Source: Chthoniobacterales bacterium (lineage in GTDB: Bacteria > Verrucomicrobiota > Verrucomicrobiia > Chthoniobacterales > UBA10450). From it: a stretch of 64,000 bases of DNA. The stretch's first letter is position 1; the number at the start of each line of letters is the position of its first letter. Positions 36,408 to 45,615 of the stretch are shown here, piece by piece. The notes below the pieces were generated by a model. It was given only the letters and a program-made list of their open reading frames with translations. It ran no database searches and was not told the DNA's origin. Where the stretch lies: NCBI GenBank assembly GCA_003244145.1, contig QHBM01000013.1:1-64000 (forward strand), read 5' to 3'. Position numbers and translations under genes: made by a program.

Positions 36408-37031
36408 ATGAAACCCACTTCGTCACTCTTACAGCGTTATCCGGTTCTCCATGCCTGCGAGCAGGATCTGAGTGCGGCGTTTGATATTCTGACGCGCGCT
36501 TATAAGGCCGGAAACAAACTGCTCGTGTGCGGCAATGGCGGCAGCGCGGCGGACAGCGACCACATCGTCGGAGAGTTGATGAAAGGATTCTTGAAACGCC
36601 GGCCTATTTCCGCTGCGCACGCAGCCCAGCTCAAAGCCGAGGGTGGAAAAAATATCGCCAGCCGGCTCCAGGGAACGCTGCCCGCGATTTCCTTGCCCTC
36701 CCAGGTGGCGCTGGTCACCGCAATTGGCAACGACATTGGCTATGACATGGTTTTTGCCCAACAGGTTTATGGATTGGGGCGAACCGGAGACGCCCTCTTG
36801 GGCATCAGCACTTCGGGACAATCGGAGAACATCTGCAACGCCGTCATCGTCGCGAAAGCGTTTGGCCTGAAATCAATCGCGCTCACTGGCCGATCGGGAG
36901 GCAAGCTCGCGCCTCTGGCCGACGTAGCCATCAAGGTCCCCGCCGACGACGTGGCGGAAATCCAGGAACTCCACCTACCGGTTTACCATTGGTTATCGAC
37001 AGAGCTGGAAGCGGTCTTCTTCGCCGAGTAG
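36408..37031 (+). CDS. SIS-domain sugar isomerase (GmhA-like)
   Basis: A 207-residue protein of the sedoheptulose 7-phosphate isomerase type. It has the SIS core CGNGGSAADSDHIVGEL near residue 42, with His and Glu placed as in GmhA zinc sites, GISTSGQS near 127 and the C-terminal QELHLPVYHW near 190 giving the Gln and His ligands. It probably makes glycero-manno-heptose 7-phosphate, or isomerises a related sugar phosphate. Convergent with the aldolase/dehydrogenase gene, 4 bp apart. Confidence 0.85.
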   Translation: MKPTSSLLQRYPVLHACEQDLSAAFDILTRAYKAGNKLLVCGNGGSAADSDHIVGELMKGFLKRRPISAAHAAQLKAEGGKNIASRLQGTLPAISLPSQVALVTAIGNDIGYDMVFAQQVYGLGRTGDALLGISTSGQSENICNAVIVAKAFGLKSIALTGRSGGKLAPLADVAIKVPADDVAEIQELHLPVYHWLSTELEAVFFAE

Positions 37032-37035
37032 CACC

Positions 37036-39012
37036 CTAGATCACGCGCTCGTTGCCGCCGTCGACCGGAATCTGCGCGCCTGTAGTCTTCGCATAGGTGG
37101 GTCCGCATAACTCAGCCGCTAGCTCCGCTACATCAGTGCTTCGAACTTCGGTCCTGAGAATGTTGTTCTTCTTGTAAGCCTCGACCGACAAGCCATAGCT
37201 TTCAGCCCGCGCTCTTAGCACCTCATCTGTCCAGATAGCCGTGTCGAAGACGGCGTTCGGATGAAGGATGTTTACCCGAATGTTCGCCCTACCCCATTCT
37301 AATGCCGCTACGCGTGCTAGTTGAGTGAGCGCGGCTTTGGAGGCGGAGTAAGCGGCCGCTCCGGGTCCGGGCGCGGCGACGTTTTTGGATCCGATAACCA
37401 CTACCCGGCCACCGCCCGGCGCCAGTTTCAGAAGCGGATAACATTCGCGCATCAGGGTCAGGTTTGCGTCCACGTTGACCGCGAAAACTTTTCTCCATTC
37501 TTCGAGCGAGAGCGCTTCGACAGGCCGGCTCGCGGGAAAGACACCTGCATTCAAAATCAGCATGTCCAATCCGCCGTATGTTCGAACCGCGCTTTCCAAC
37601 GCGCGCGTAATCGCGTCTTCGGAGGTGATGTCGCATTGCAACCCGAGAAAATCCGAACGGGAGCCGGCTGTTGTCGCGACTTGAGGATCTAGATCGAGAC
37701 CTGCCACCGCCGCTCCGCGTTTCAGCAAAGCTTCCACGCAAGCTTTCCCGATTCCGGAGGCGGCGCCGGTCACCAGTGCGATCTCGCCCGCGAAAACCGG
37801 CTGCTTCCCCGCGCGCCGCAACTTTGCCTGTTCCAAATCCCAGTACTCAAATTGAAATAGTTCCTGCTCCGAAAGAACGTGATAACCGCCGAGTGCTTCC
37901 GCCCGCGAAATCACATCGATGGTATGTGAGTAAAGATCGCGCGCGATCCCGGCCTCCTTTGCGGAGCGCCCAACAGTCGCTAGTCCAAATTCCGGATCGA
38001 GAATTATTCGCGGCGCTGGATCGAGCATCGTCTTCGCTTCCTTGATGCGAGAAGCGTTGCGCGAAAAATATTCGCGATAGCCGGCGGCATAGGCCTTCAC
38101 GTCCCGGCCCAACAAAGGCAGACGTTTCGTGCGCAGGATGTGGTCGGGTGTGGCGGGCCCGCGTTGCGATACTTCCCGCACGTTGCCACCCTGGGCGAAC
38201 GCGAGAAACTTTGCCTCCGAATGCGTGGACAACACGACCGGCGAACCGGCGGCACTGGCCACATCATATCTGAGCGCCGCCAGCTCCAGCCGCACCGACT
38301 TCGGCGCGACCGGTTTTTCTGCGACCGGCAAATCCCACGCGCCTTGTTGTTTCAAATAACTCTCGGCCCGCTCGACCAGAGCAATCATGCGGCCGTACGA
38401 TTCTTCCGCCGTCGCACCGAAGGAGAACACGCCGTGCTTGAGCAAGACCATTCCGATCGTTGATGGCTTCGCTTCCGCGCTGAATTTTTTTGCGCAAACT
38501 TTCGCCAGCTCGAATCCCGGCATGACGTACGGGACAATCACGACGTCGTCGCCATAGATTTCGCGGATGCGCGCTTCGCCATCGCCGGTGTTCGTGATCG
38601 CGAGGACCGCGTCGGCATGGGTGTGATCGACGAATTTATGGGGGATGACCGCGTGCAGGATCGTTTCGACCGAAGGCGACGGCGCACCTGTGCGAGTGAC
38701 ATTCGTCGCCAGCTCGTTGACCATCTGCGGATCGGACAACGTCTCGAGCTGCGCCAGTTTCAGCAAAGGCGCCAGGCGCACCGGGGCGAATCCATTCACT
38801 TCGATTGTTTCCAAATCCCAGCCGCTGCCTTTGACGTAAAGAATTTCCTCCTCTTCGCCGGCGACATTGCGCTCCTTCACTTTCATCGACGTGTTGCCGC
38901 CGCCGTGGAGCACGAGGGTATCGTCGCGCCCCAATAACCGTGAGCTATAGACGCGCAGCTCCAGATCGGTGGTGCATTTGCCGGCCTCGGCGGCGTCCCA
39001 AAGATTCTTCAT
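37036..39012 (-). CDS. Bifunctional class II aldolase / short-chain dehydrogenase (RhaD-like, first copy)
   Basis: A 658-residue fusion. The N-terminal class II aldolase domain has GGGNTSMK near 38 and the HTHADAV metal pair near 130. The C-terminal short-chain dehydrogenase (from about 418) has TGAASGIG, NAG near 495, a Ser in VIGSKN and the YSASKAAL catalytic Tyr/Lys. Such fusions act as rhamnulose-1-phosphate aldolase plus lactaldehyde dehydrogenase, or on similar deoxy-sugar phosphates. The ATG at 39012 is chosen; a longer frame exists to 39477 but overlaps the aminotransferase. A second copy lies at the right edge. Confidence 0.88.
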   Translation of the reverse strand: MKNLWDAAEAGKCTTDLELRVYSSRLLGRDDTLVLHGGGNTSMKVKERNVAGEEEEILYVKGSGWDLETIEVNGFAPVRLAPLLKLAQLETLSDPQMVNELATNVTRTGAPSPSVETILHAVIPHKFVDHTHADAVLAITNTGDGEARIREIYGDDVVIVPYVMPGFELAKVCAKKFSAEAKPSTIGMVLLKHGVFSFGATAEESYGRMIALVERAESYLKQQGAWDLPVAEKPVAPKSVRLELAALRYDVASAAGSPVVLSTHSEAKFLAFAQGGNVREVSQRGPATPDHILRTKRLPLLGRDVKAYAAGYREYFSRNASRIKEAKTMLDPAPRIILDPEFGLATVGRSAKEAGIARDLYSHTIDVISRAEALGGYHVLSEQELFQFEYWDLEQAKLRRAGKQPVFAGEIALVTGAASGIGKACVEALLKRGAAVAGLDLDPQVATTAGSRSDFLGLQCDITSEDAITRALESAVRTYGGLDMLILNAGVFPASRPVEALSLEEWRKVFAVNVDANLTLMRECYPLLKLAPGGGRVVVIGSKNVAAPGPGAAAYSASKAALTQLARVAALEWGRANIRVNILHPNAVFDTAIWTDEVLRARAESYGLSVEAYKKNNILRTEVRSTDVAELAAELCGPTYAKTTGAQIPVDGGNERVI

Positions 39013-39135
39013 GGCGCTAGGTGCATCTTCATTGGTCGGGCGAGACTCTGTCGAGCGGAACATCGCTTCGTCGATTACGCATTGACACTGCGCCATCCGC
39101 CGCCGGATACATCCCAGCGTGAGTGACGGTCTGCG

Positions 39136-40257
39136 ATGATACTTCAAAACGACTTCAAGCGTCAGTGGGAGTTCGTCGAAGAACGTGCCGTCGGCGCGGT
39201 GCGTCGAGTGGGCGCGAGCGGCTGGTTCATTCTCGGTCTGGAGGTGGAGGCGTTCGAGAAAGCGCTCGCAGAATTTTGGGGCGTCGCGCATGCAGTCGGA
39301 ACGGGGAACGGACTCGACGCGATCGAGATTGGCCTGCGCTGCCTGAAGCTCCAGCCCGGCGACAAGGTCCTGACGACACCGCTCTCCGCCTTCGCCACCA
39401 CGCTCGGTATTCTTCGGGCCGGAGGCGTGCCGGTCTTTGTCGATGTGAATACGACCGGCGGTATCGATTTGCAGCAATGCCGCGACTTATTGAAGCGAGA
39501 TAACTCGATTCGCTTTTTCGTTCCCGTCCACCTTTACGGTTGTGCGCTGGAGATGGAGGAGCTGGCCCGCCTCAAATCCGATTTTGAATTGCGTGTAGTG
39601 GAAGACTGCGCGCAATCGATCGGAGCGTCTCGGGGGGGAATCCGCGCGGGAACCGTAGGTCAGGTCGCGGCCACCAGTTTTTATCCCACGAAAAATCTCG
39701 GCGCGCTCGGGGATGCCGGTGCACTCCTAACTAATGATGCTGCCGTAGCCGAAGCGGCGAGAAGCATGCGGAATTACGGACAGTCCGCGCATTACGTCCA
39801 TTCCGAGTTTGGCCTGAATAGCCGGCTCGACGAACTGCACGCAGCGATCCTGCGCGACGCGTTCCTTCCCAACCTAACGACCTGGACCGACGCGCGCCGC
39901 CGCACCGCCAAAAAATATCTGGACCGGATCGAGAACCCATCGCTGCAATTCGTCGCGCCTTCCTCGGTCATGGATTCCGTCTGGCATCTGTTTCCCACTT
40001 TGGTTGCACGCGGATTGCGCGAACAATTTCAGGGCCACCTTCGCGCGCGAGGAATCGTCACGGGCGTCCACTATCCGCGCCTCATTCCCGAACAAACGGC
40101 GTTGAAGAAAGGTGCGTGGCACAATGCGATGGACCCGGTGAACGCTCGCCGGTTTGCTCAAGGCGAACTATCGTTGCCGATCCATCCGTTTCTGACCGAG
40201 CCGGAAGTTGATGCGGTCATCGCGGCCTGCAACGATTGGAAACCTGATCAGTCATGA
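39136..40257 (+). CDS. DegT/DnrJ/EryC1-family sugar aminotransferase
   Basis: A 373-residue PLP aminotransferase acting on nucleotide-linked keto-sugars. The PLP lysine is in SFYPTKNLGALGDAG near residue 185, with VEDCAQSIGA near 155 and NSRLDELHAAIL near 230, standard for the DegT family. It overlaps the epimerase by 4 bp (ATGA), so the two are translated together. They probably make an amino sugar for the envelope glycan. Confidence 0.92.
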   Translation: MILQNDFKRQWEFVEERAVGAVRRVGASGWFILGLEVEAFEKALAEFWGVAHAVGTGNGLDAIEIGLRCLKLQPGDKVLTTPLSAFATTLGILRAGGVPVFVDVNTTGGIDLQQCRDLLKRDNSIRFFVPVHLYGCALEMEELARLKSDFELRVVEDCAQSIGASRGGIRAGTVGQVAATSFYPTKNLGALGDAGALLTNDAAVAEAARSMRNYGQSAHYVHSEFGLNSRLDELHAAILRDAFLPNLTTWTDARRRTAKKYLDRIENPSLQFVAPSSVMDSVWHLFPTLVARGLREQFQGHLRARGIVTGVHYPRLIPEQTALKKGAWHNAMDPVNARRFAQGELSLPIHPFLTEPEVDAVIAACNDWKPDQS

Positions 40258-41237
40258 AAAGCGAGTTCGACGGAGCGCGGGTCCTGATTACCGGAGGGAT
40301 GGGCTTTATCGGTTCCAACCTGGCCCGGCGCCTCGACGGTCTCGGAGCGGACATTACCGTGATCGATAGCCTGATCCCGGATTACGGCGGCAATCTTTTC
40401 AACGTGGACGGCCTCGAGCAGCGTCTTCACGTCAACATTTCCGATGTGCGCGATACCTACAGCATGCGCCACCTGGTCCAGGGCAAGGATTACCTGTTTA
40501 ACCTGGCCGGACAAACCAGCCATCTCGATTCCATGCTCAATCCGATGCCCGACCTGGAGATCAATTGCCAGGCGCAGCTCTCGATTCTCGAAGCCTGTCG
40601 CGCGAGCAATCCGGCGATCAAAATTATTTTTGCCAGCACCCGCCAGATTTATGGACGTCCGGAAACTCTGCCGGTGCCGGAGACCCATCCGTTGCGACCG
40701 GTGGACGTGAACGGGATAAACAAGATGGCGGGCGAGAAGTATCACCTTCTTTACAGCGACCTCTATGGCATTCACGCCACTGCCTTGCGCCTGACGAACA
40801 CGATCGGGCCCCGGATGCGCATCAAGGACGCGCGGCAAACTTTTGTAGGTCTATGGGTGCGCCAGTTACTCGAAGGCCGGCCGATCGAAGTGTGGGGCGG
40901 CAAACAATTGCGCGACTTCACCGATGTCGAGGATGCCGTCGACGCTTTCCTGATCGCGGCGACAACGCCTGCGACCAGGGGACAAGTGTATAACCTCGGC
41001 GGAAGCGAAGTGCTCGATCTTGCCAGCCTCGCCAGGTTAATGGCCGAGGTTAATGGCGCGGGCGAATATGCCATTCACGAATTTCCCGCCGAGCGACGCG
41101 CGATCGACATCGGCGATTACTACGCGGACTTTACCAAGATCCGTTCCGAGCTGGGATGGACGCCTAAGAGAACTCTTCGCGAAACGATCGAGTCGACCTT
41201 GCGTTACTTCCGGGAGTTCAAGTCCCACTACTTATAG
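40254..41237 (+). CDS. NAD-dependent epimerase/dehydratase
   Basis: A 327-residue extended short-chain dehydrogenase with TGGMGFIGS near residue 15 for NAD binding and the later VDVNGINKMAGE segment near 145. The catalytic Tyr of the usual YxxxK is Asn here (N-G-I-N-K), with the Lys retained and a conserved STRQIYG segment preceding. Similar sequences form a subfamily in glycan clusters, so this may be natural. Partner of the aminotransferase; the substrate is likely a nucleotide sugar. Confidence 0.88.
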   Translation: MKSEFDGARVLITGGMGFIGSNLARRLDGLGADITVIDSLIPDYGGNLFNVDGLEQRLHVNISDVRDTYSMRHLVQGKDYLFNLAGQTSHLDSMLNPMPDLEINCQAQLSILEACRASNPAIKIIFASTRQIYGRPETLPVPETHPLRPVDVNGINKMAGEKYHLLYSDLYGIHATALRLTNTIGPRMRIKDARQTFVGLWVRQLLEGRPIEVWGGKQLRDFTDVEDAVDAFLIAATTPATRGQVYNLGGSEVLDLASLARLMAEVNGAGEYAIHEFPAERRAIDIGDYYADFTKIRSELGWTPKRTLRETIESTLRYFREFKSHYL

Positions 41238-41243
41238 CAATCG

Positions 41244-41969
41244 TCAGAGCTTGAACCCCGCTGCGACGGCATCCTTGTGAAACATCCGCACGGTATCGAG
41301 AGATAACTCGGCCAGATCCATTCCTCCCAGTTTGGCGACCTTATTGAGAATGTCGTGCGGCACGGTCACGATTTGGCAGCCGCAGGCGGCGGCCTGGAAG
41401 ATGTTCAGCACTTCGCGCACGCTGGCCCAGAGAAGCTCGGCGTCCGGAAGTCCGCGCAAGATTTCCAGCGACTGCTTCATCAGCGGCATCGGATCCACGC
41501 CGGTGTCCGCGATCCGGCCGGCGAAGACTGAGACCACGCAGGGCACTTCGCCGCTGACCGCTCCGGCCACGCCCTCGACCTGATCGCGGGTCAGAATCGC
41601 GGTGAGGTTCAGTTTCACCCCTTCGGCGCTCAGGTCGCGAATAAGCGGAAGAGCGGATTCTCCGCGAGTGTTGGTGATCGGAATCTTGACGTAAACATTC
41701 TCCTGCCACTTCCCTATCATGAGTGCCTGTCGGCGCATCTCCGGGAATTCGTCGGAAAAAACCTCGAACGAGATCGGCTTCTCTTTCACAACCTCGAGCA
41801 CGCCACGAGCAAACTTCTCGTAGTCGGCAACTCCAACTTTCCGCATCAAGGTCGGATTGGTCGTTAGGCCTTTGATGTACGACTTGGCGTAAAGGGCAGC
41901 GATGCCTTCCTGATCTGCGCCGTCGGCGAAAATCTTGATCGGCAAATCCTCGAGCAGCTGCGTGTTCAT
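41244..41969 (-). CDS. Transaldolase / fructose-6-phosphate aldolase family protein
   Basis: A 241-residue class I aldolase of the transaldolase family. GLTTNPTL is near residue 34, the Schiff-base lysine lies in VYVKIPIT near 92, and NLTAILT is near 130. It is 32 bp behind GmhB at the end of the heptose module. A transaldolase that makes sedoheptulose 7-phosphate would supply the substrate of GmhA; substrate choice is inferred from context. Confidence 0.88.
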   Translation of the reverse strand: MNTQLLEDLPIKIFADGADQEGIAALYAKSYIKGLTTNPTLMRKVGVADYEKFARGVLEVVKEKPISFEVFSDEFPEMRRQALMIGKWQENVYVKIPITNTRGESALPLIRDLSAEGVKLNLTAILTRDQVEGVAGAVSGEVPCVVSVFAGRIADTGVDPMPLMKQSLEILRGLPDAELLWASVREVLNIFQAAACGCQIVTVPHDILNKVAKLGGMDLAELSLDTVRMFHKDAVAAGFKL

Positions 41970-42001
41970 GAGACTGGACGCTAGAGCCGATTGCGTGCCC
42001 G

Positions 42002-42574
42002 CTACAAGTGGTTTCGCGCGATCGCGCGCAGGATCGCAGCAACCGCTTCCTGGAAATTGGCCACGGTGAACTCGGGGCGTTCGCGTAATGTTTCCCGGTA
42101 ACCGTGATCGATAAAAACGGCGCGACAACCGGCGGCATGCGCGCAATCGATATCGCGCCAGCGATCGCCGATAACGAAACTTTGTTTCAGATCGATCTCG
42201 TGGGCGGCGGCGGCGTGCAGAAGCATTCCCGGTTTTGGTTTGCGGCAATCGCACGGTTCGCCGTGAGCGCTGCCGGCATGAAAACAAACTTCAATCCCGT
42301 CGAGCAAAGGAATCGAAACGCGCAGTTGTGCGTGGATGGCCTCAACTGATTCCCGGCTTTGCGTTCCGCGGCCGACATCCGGTTGGTTCGTGACCACGAT
42401 AAGGAGGAACCCGGCCTCCTTGAGTCGTGCGCAGCTTTCGGGGACATCGGGATAAAGCTCGAACTCGGCCAGCGTGGCGGGCGGAAAGGGGAGGCCATCT
42501 TTGACGACGGGCCGATTGAGCACGCCATCACGATCGAGAAAGACGGCGCGTCTTTTTATTTCGTGCTCTCCCAT
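42002..42574 (-). CDS. gmhB: D-glycero-D-manno-heptose 1,7-bisphosphate 7-phosphatase-like
   Basis: A 190-residue HAD phosphatase with the FLDRDGVLN nucleophile motif near residue 12, TNQ near 55 and a Cys/His-rich CFHAGSAHGEPCDCRKPKPG segment near 100, which matches the zinc site of GmhB. It removes the phosphate at C7 of heptose bisphosphate. The ATG at 42574 overlaps the end of gmhA by 19 bp, a mark of coupled translation. Confidence 0.9.
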   Translation of the reverse strand: MGEHEIKRRAVFLDRDGVLNRPVVKDGLPFPPATLAEFELYPDVPESCARLKEAGFLLIVVTNQPDVGRGTQSRESVEAIHAQLRVSIPLLDGIEVCFHAGSAHGEPCDCRKPKPGMLLHAAAAHEIDLKQSFVIGDRWRDIDCAHAAGCRAVFIDHGYRETLRERPEFTVANFQEAVAAILRAIARNHL

Positions 42575-43152
42575 TTCGTCTGCGCTGCCTTCAGCGCGGG
42601 ATGAGAGACGAACAAATGCCAGACTACCGCTTGAAACGCTTCCGCGTGCGGCGTTGTATTCATCGGGTTCACGGTCGGAATGATGATGCAAACATCAGCG
42701 ACCTGCGCGGTGTAGCCGCCGTCGCGCCCGACAATCCCGAGGACCGCGCTGCCGCGTTCCTTTGCCAGTTGCAACGCCGCCACCAGATTAGGGCTGACAT
42801 TTTTTTCGACATTGCCGCCGCCCACTGAAAGTACGAGGAGCCCGTCCTTCTCGGTCAGCCGGCTGCCCTTCAACCATTCCACGAAGACCGTGGTCCAACC
42901 TTCATCGTTCGTACGCGCAGTCAGCTCCGAAACATTGTCTGTCGGCGCATAACATTCCATGTCGGCGATCTTGCGGAAATCGTTGACGGCGTGAGAAGCG
43001 TTCGCGGCGCTGCCACCGACACCCAGGATAAAAAGACGGCCGCCGCGTGATCGCACGTTTACCAGCAGCTCAACTGCCTTTTCGCAGAGAGCCGGGTCGA
43101 GCTTGGCGACGACTTCAGCAGTCTCACGAAGGTGTTGTTCGGAATAGTTCAT
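42556..43152 (-). CDS. gmhA: Phosphoheptose isomerase (GmhA-like)
   Basis: A 198-residue SIS protein with FILGVGGSAANASHAVNDF near residue 42, a LSVGGGNVEKN segment near 109, and EAFQAVVWH near the C-terminus. It isomerises sedoheptulose 7-phosphate to D-glycero-manno-heptose 7-phosphate. The usual Glu ligand beside the first His reads Asp here. It overlaps the nucleotidyltransferase by 4 bp (ATGA). Confidence 0.88.
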   Translation of the reverse strand: MNYSEQHLRETAEVVAKLDPALCEKAVELLVNVRSRGGRLFILGVGGSAANASHAVNDFRKIADMECYAPTDNVSELTARTNDEGWTTVFVEWLKGSRLTEKDGLLVLSVGGGNVEKNVSPNLVAALQLAKERGSAVLGIVGRDGGYTAQVADVCIIIPTVNPMNTTPHAEAFQAVVWHLFVSHPALKAAQTKWESTK

Positions 43153-43862
43153 GGTCTGACCGAGAGTGGCTGTGCGCGCAAGAGAGAGTCAAGTTCGGCG
43201 AGGCCTTGCGGCGAACCGATCTCGTAAAAGCGCTGGCTCACTTCGTAACCGGCCAACTGTTTTTCGCGCACTAAATCCTGATAAACGTCGGCCAGACCGA
43301 AAGCTTTTTCTTCAGGGCGATGAGCCAGAGCCTCCGCACGCAAAAAGCCCACGCCGTAATCGATGTGTTTCATCTCAGGGACGAGATTGCGTTTGTCGTA
43401 TTGTTTGATTTCACCAGCCTCGAACCAAACGTTGCTCGGCTCCCAGCGGCTTTCGTTCTTGAACACTGTCATCAACCCCAGTTTTCCGCTGCGGGCAAAC
43501 GCGCGCGCCGGCTCGGCGTAATCGACCGGCAGGTAGGAGTCGCCGTAGAGCACCATGAATTCTTCGCCCAACAAAGGAAGCGCCTTTTTGATGGCGCCGC
43601 CGGTGCCGAGCAAATTCGGGCCATCGAAAGAATATTTCAGTTCGATTCCAAACGCGGCGCCATCGCCGAATTCCTCTTCGATCATCTCGCCGCGATAACC
43701 GACACAAAGCACGACCTGCCTGACGCCGGCTGCGTGCAGCAACCGGAGCTGGTGCGCCAGAAACGGCTGACCCGCCACCGACACCAGCGCTTTCGGAATT
43801 GTTTCCGTGATCGGCCGCAAACGCGTAGCCAATCCGCCGGCGAGGATTGCCGCCGGGCTCAT
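43149..43862 (-). CDS. hddC: Nucleotidyltransferase for heptose 1-phosphate (HddC-like)
   Basis: A 237-residue sugar-nucleotidyltransferase. The N-terminal AAILAGGLATRLRPITETIPK motif and the later GDSYLPVD near residue 108 are typical. In the D,D-heptose pathway HddC transfers GMP to D-glycero-alpha-D-manno-heptose 1-phosphate. The neighbourhood with a kinase, GmhA and GmhB supports that role, though specificity for GTP is inferred. Confidence 0.82.
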   Translation of the reverse strand: MSPAAILAGGLATRLRPITETIPKALVSVAGQPFLAHQLRLLHAAGVRQVVLCVGYRGEMIEEEFGDGAAFGIELKYSFDGPNLLGTGGAIKKALPLLGEEFMVLYGDSYLPVDYAEPARAFARSGKLGLMTVFKNESRWEPSNVWFEAGEIKQYDKRNLVPEMKHIDYGVGFLRAEALAHRPEEKAFGLADVYQDLVREKQLAGYEVSQRFYEIGSPQGLAELDSLLRAQPLSVRP

Positions 43863-44839
43863 TGGTTAAGTATCCGGGTCCCCTCGAAATCGAATCGAAA
43901 CCGCACTTCGGCCAGGCCCATCTCGCGCATGACGTGGCGCAGCTTCACTTTGTCGCCCGCATAGAACATGAGGAAGCCGCCGCCGCCGGCGCCGATCAGC
44001 TTGCCGCCGAGCGCGCCGTTCGCCATCGCGGAATTATACCAGTCATTGATATCCGGATTGCTCATCCCGCGGGACCGCTCCTTCTTGCGCTGCCAATGCA
44101 CGTCCATCAGCCGCGCGAACTCGCCTAGGTCGCCGCTCTCGAGCGCCTTCTGGCTTTGTTTTCCGAGGTCCTTGATGAAGTGAAGGTTCTCCGTCATCGC
44201 GGCGTCGGCCTGCTTACTCTTGTCATCTTGTTCCTTCAGAATCGCGGAAGCGGAGCGCGAGTAACCGGTGAAAAAGAGTAACAGGTTATCTTCCAGGTTG
44301 AACAAGGTCTCCTCCGAGATTTTCAACGGCGCGGCTACCACCCGCCCGTCCGGCAGGAATTGGAAGCAAGTAATACCTCCATAGGCCGCGATGTATTGGT
44401 CCTGCTTGCCGATTGGTTCGCCCAGTTTTTCCAGCTCGATGCAGCAAGCCTGCTCGGCCAACTCGGACGGGTGCACGAGGTTCTTCTTCAAAGCATGAAA
44501 AGCTTTTAACAAAGCCGTGGTGAAACTGCCTGATGACCCCAGTCCCGTCCCCGCGGGGATATCGGCCATGCTTGTGATCTCCAGGTTGCGCTCCTGGATG
44601 TCTACCAGCTTCAACGCTTCGCGAATAATAGGATGCTTGATCTCATCGACGGTGGCGGCCTCTTCCAAGTGGGAATATTTGAGAAGGAAACCTTCCACAA
44701 AACGCCGGTGGACATTGATGTAGACATACTTGTCGATCGCGGCCGCAATTAGAAAGCCAGAATGTTCGCGATAGTAAGAGGGTAGGTCGGTCCCTCCGCC
44801 ACCCAGCGAAATCCGAAGCGGTGAGCGTGTGATGATCAT
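43859..44839 (-). CDS. hddA: D-glycero-alpha-D-manno-heptose 7-phosphate kinase-like (HddA)
   Basis: A 326-residue GHMP kinase with RISLGGGGTDLP near residue 10 and the ATP loop DIPAGTGLGSSGSFTTALL near 95, and a C-terminal GAGGGGFLMFY segment near 287. It phosphorylates heptose 7-phosphate at C1. It overlaps the neighbouring genes by 4 bp on both sides, consistent with one operon. Confidence 0.88.
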   Translation of the reverse strand: MIITRSPLRISLGGGGTDLPSYYREHSGFLIAAAIDKYVYINVHRRFVEGFLLKYSHLEEAATVDEIKHPIIREALKLVDIQERNLEITSMADIPAGTGLGSSGSFTTALLKAFHALKKNLVHPSELAEQACCIELEKLGEPIGKQDQYIAAYGGITCFQFLPDGRVVAAPLKISEETLFNLEDNLLLFFTGYSRSASAILKEQDDKSKQADAAMTENLHFIKDLGKQSQKALESGDLGEFARLMDVHWQRKKERSRGMSNPDINDWYNSAMANGALGGKLIGAGGGGFLMFYAGDKVKLRHVMREMGLAEVRFRFDFEGTRILNQ

Positions 44840-45615
44840 GGTGAGGTCTTGCGAGCTACGGCCACCACCTGCCAGCCGAACGGTGAGTCAAGGAGGTTAG
44901 CATGAAAGAGAGAGCGGAACAGTTTCATTGTATAGTTAGCCAGGGTTGATGACGCACGGCCCGATTGCGTTTCCACGTCCCGCGTCAACCGCTTCCCTCG
45001 CGAGATCACAAGTAAACGGTAAAGATTGAAGAAGGGAAAGCCAGCAAGGTAAATCCGTTCGACCGAGTAACCCGCTTCTTCGAGCATTGCCCGGATTTTC
45101 TGGCGATCAAAGTGCTGTCGATGTCCTATGTGCCGGTCAAACCCTGACATCGGGCCGCCTGGGACCGTGACAATCAATCGAGCATCCGGCGCCAGATACT
45201 TGCGGGCGTGCTCGAGAAAGGAGGCCGGATCATCGACGTGTTCCAGCACCTCGGAACATACCGCATGCGTGGCCCAGCCCACGAAATCATTTAGAGCCGC
45301 CGGGGGTTGAAAAATATCCGCTACCAGAAAGGTCGCTCGCGGAACCTTGCCCTGGGAAATCGCCACGCCGCTTTCGCTCAGCTCCGCTCCGAGAAGTTTC
45401 GCTTTCGGCAGGAGTGGCTGCAGCTTTTCCATTAGATCGCCCTGACCGCTACCTAGATCGAACACCTGCGCCCCGGAATGGTTTGCGGTTTCGCAAAGCA
45501 GTCGGGCAATCAGATCGTGCCGCATGCGTTGCCCTGGGTTGAATCTGGCGGACTCGGCATAATGGTCCCAGTGAGCGTCCCAGTCGTCCTGTGCTGAACG
45601 AAGTTGGCTAGACAT
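44836..45615 (-). CDS. Class I SAM-dependent methyltransferase
   Basis: A 259-residue protein with the SAM motif VFDLGSGQGDLMEKL near residue 52 and SEVLEHVDDPASFL near 120. It probably methylates a glycan or lipid-linked sugar. It overlaps the kinase gene by 4 bp and the second methyltransferase by 8 bp. Substrate unknown. Confidence 0.88.
   Translation of the reverse strand: MSSQLRSAQDDWDAHWDHYAESARFNPGQRMRHDLIARLLCETANHSGAQVFDLGSGQGDLMEKLQPLLPKAKLLGAELSESGVAISQGKVPRATFLVADIFQPPAALNDFVGWATHAVCSEVLEHVDDPASFLEHARKYLAPDARLIVTVPGGPMSGFDRHIGHRQHFDRQKIRAMLEEAGYSVERIYLAGFPFFNLYRLLVISRGKRLTRDVETQSGRASSTLANYTMKLFRSLFHANLLDSPFGWQVVAVARKTSP

Noticed and set aside
39013-39477. N-terminal extension of the aldolase/dehydrogenase to 39477
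   Set aside because: The extra 155 codons overlap the divergent aminotransferase start and have no family likeness; ATG 39012 gives a standard aldolase N-terminus.
41970-42287. Longer frame of the transaldolase to 42287
   Set aside because: It would run far into gmhB; the ATG at 41969 gives the normal transaldolase start.
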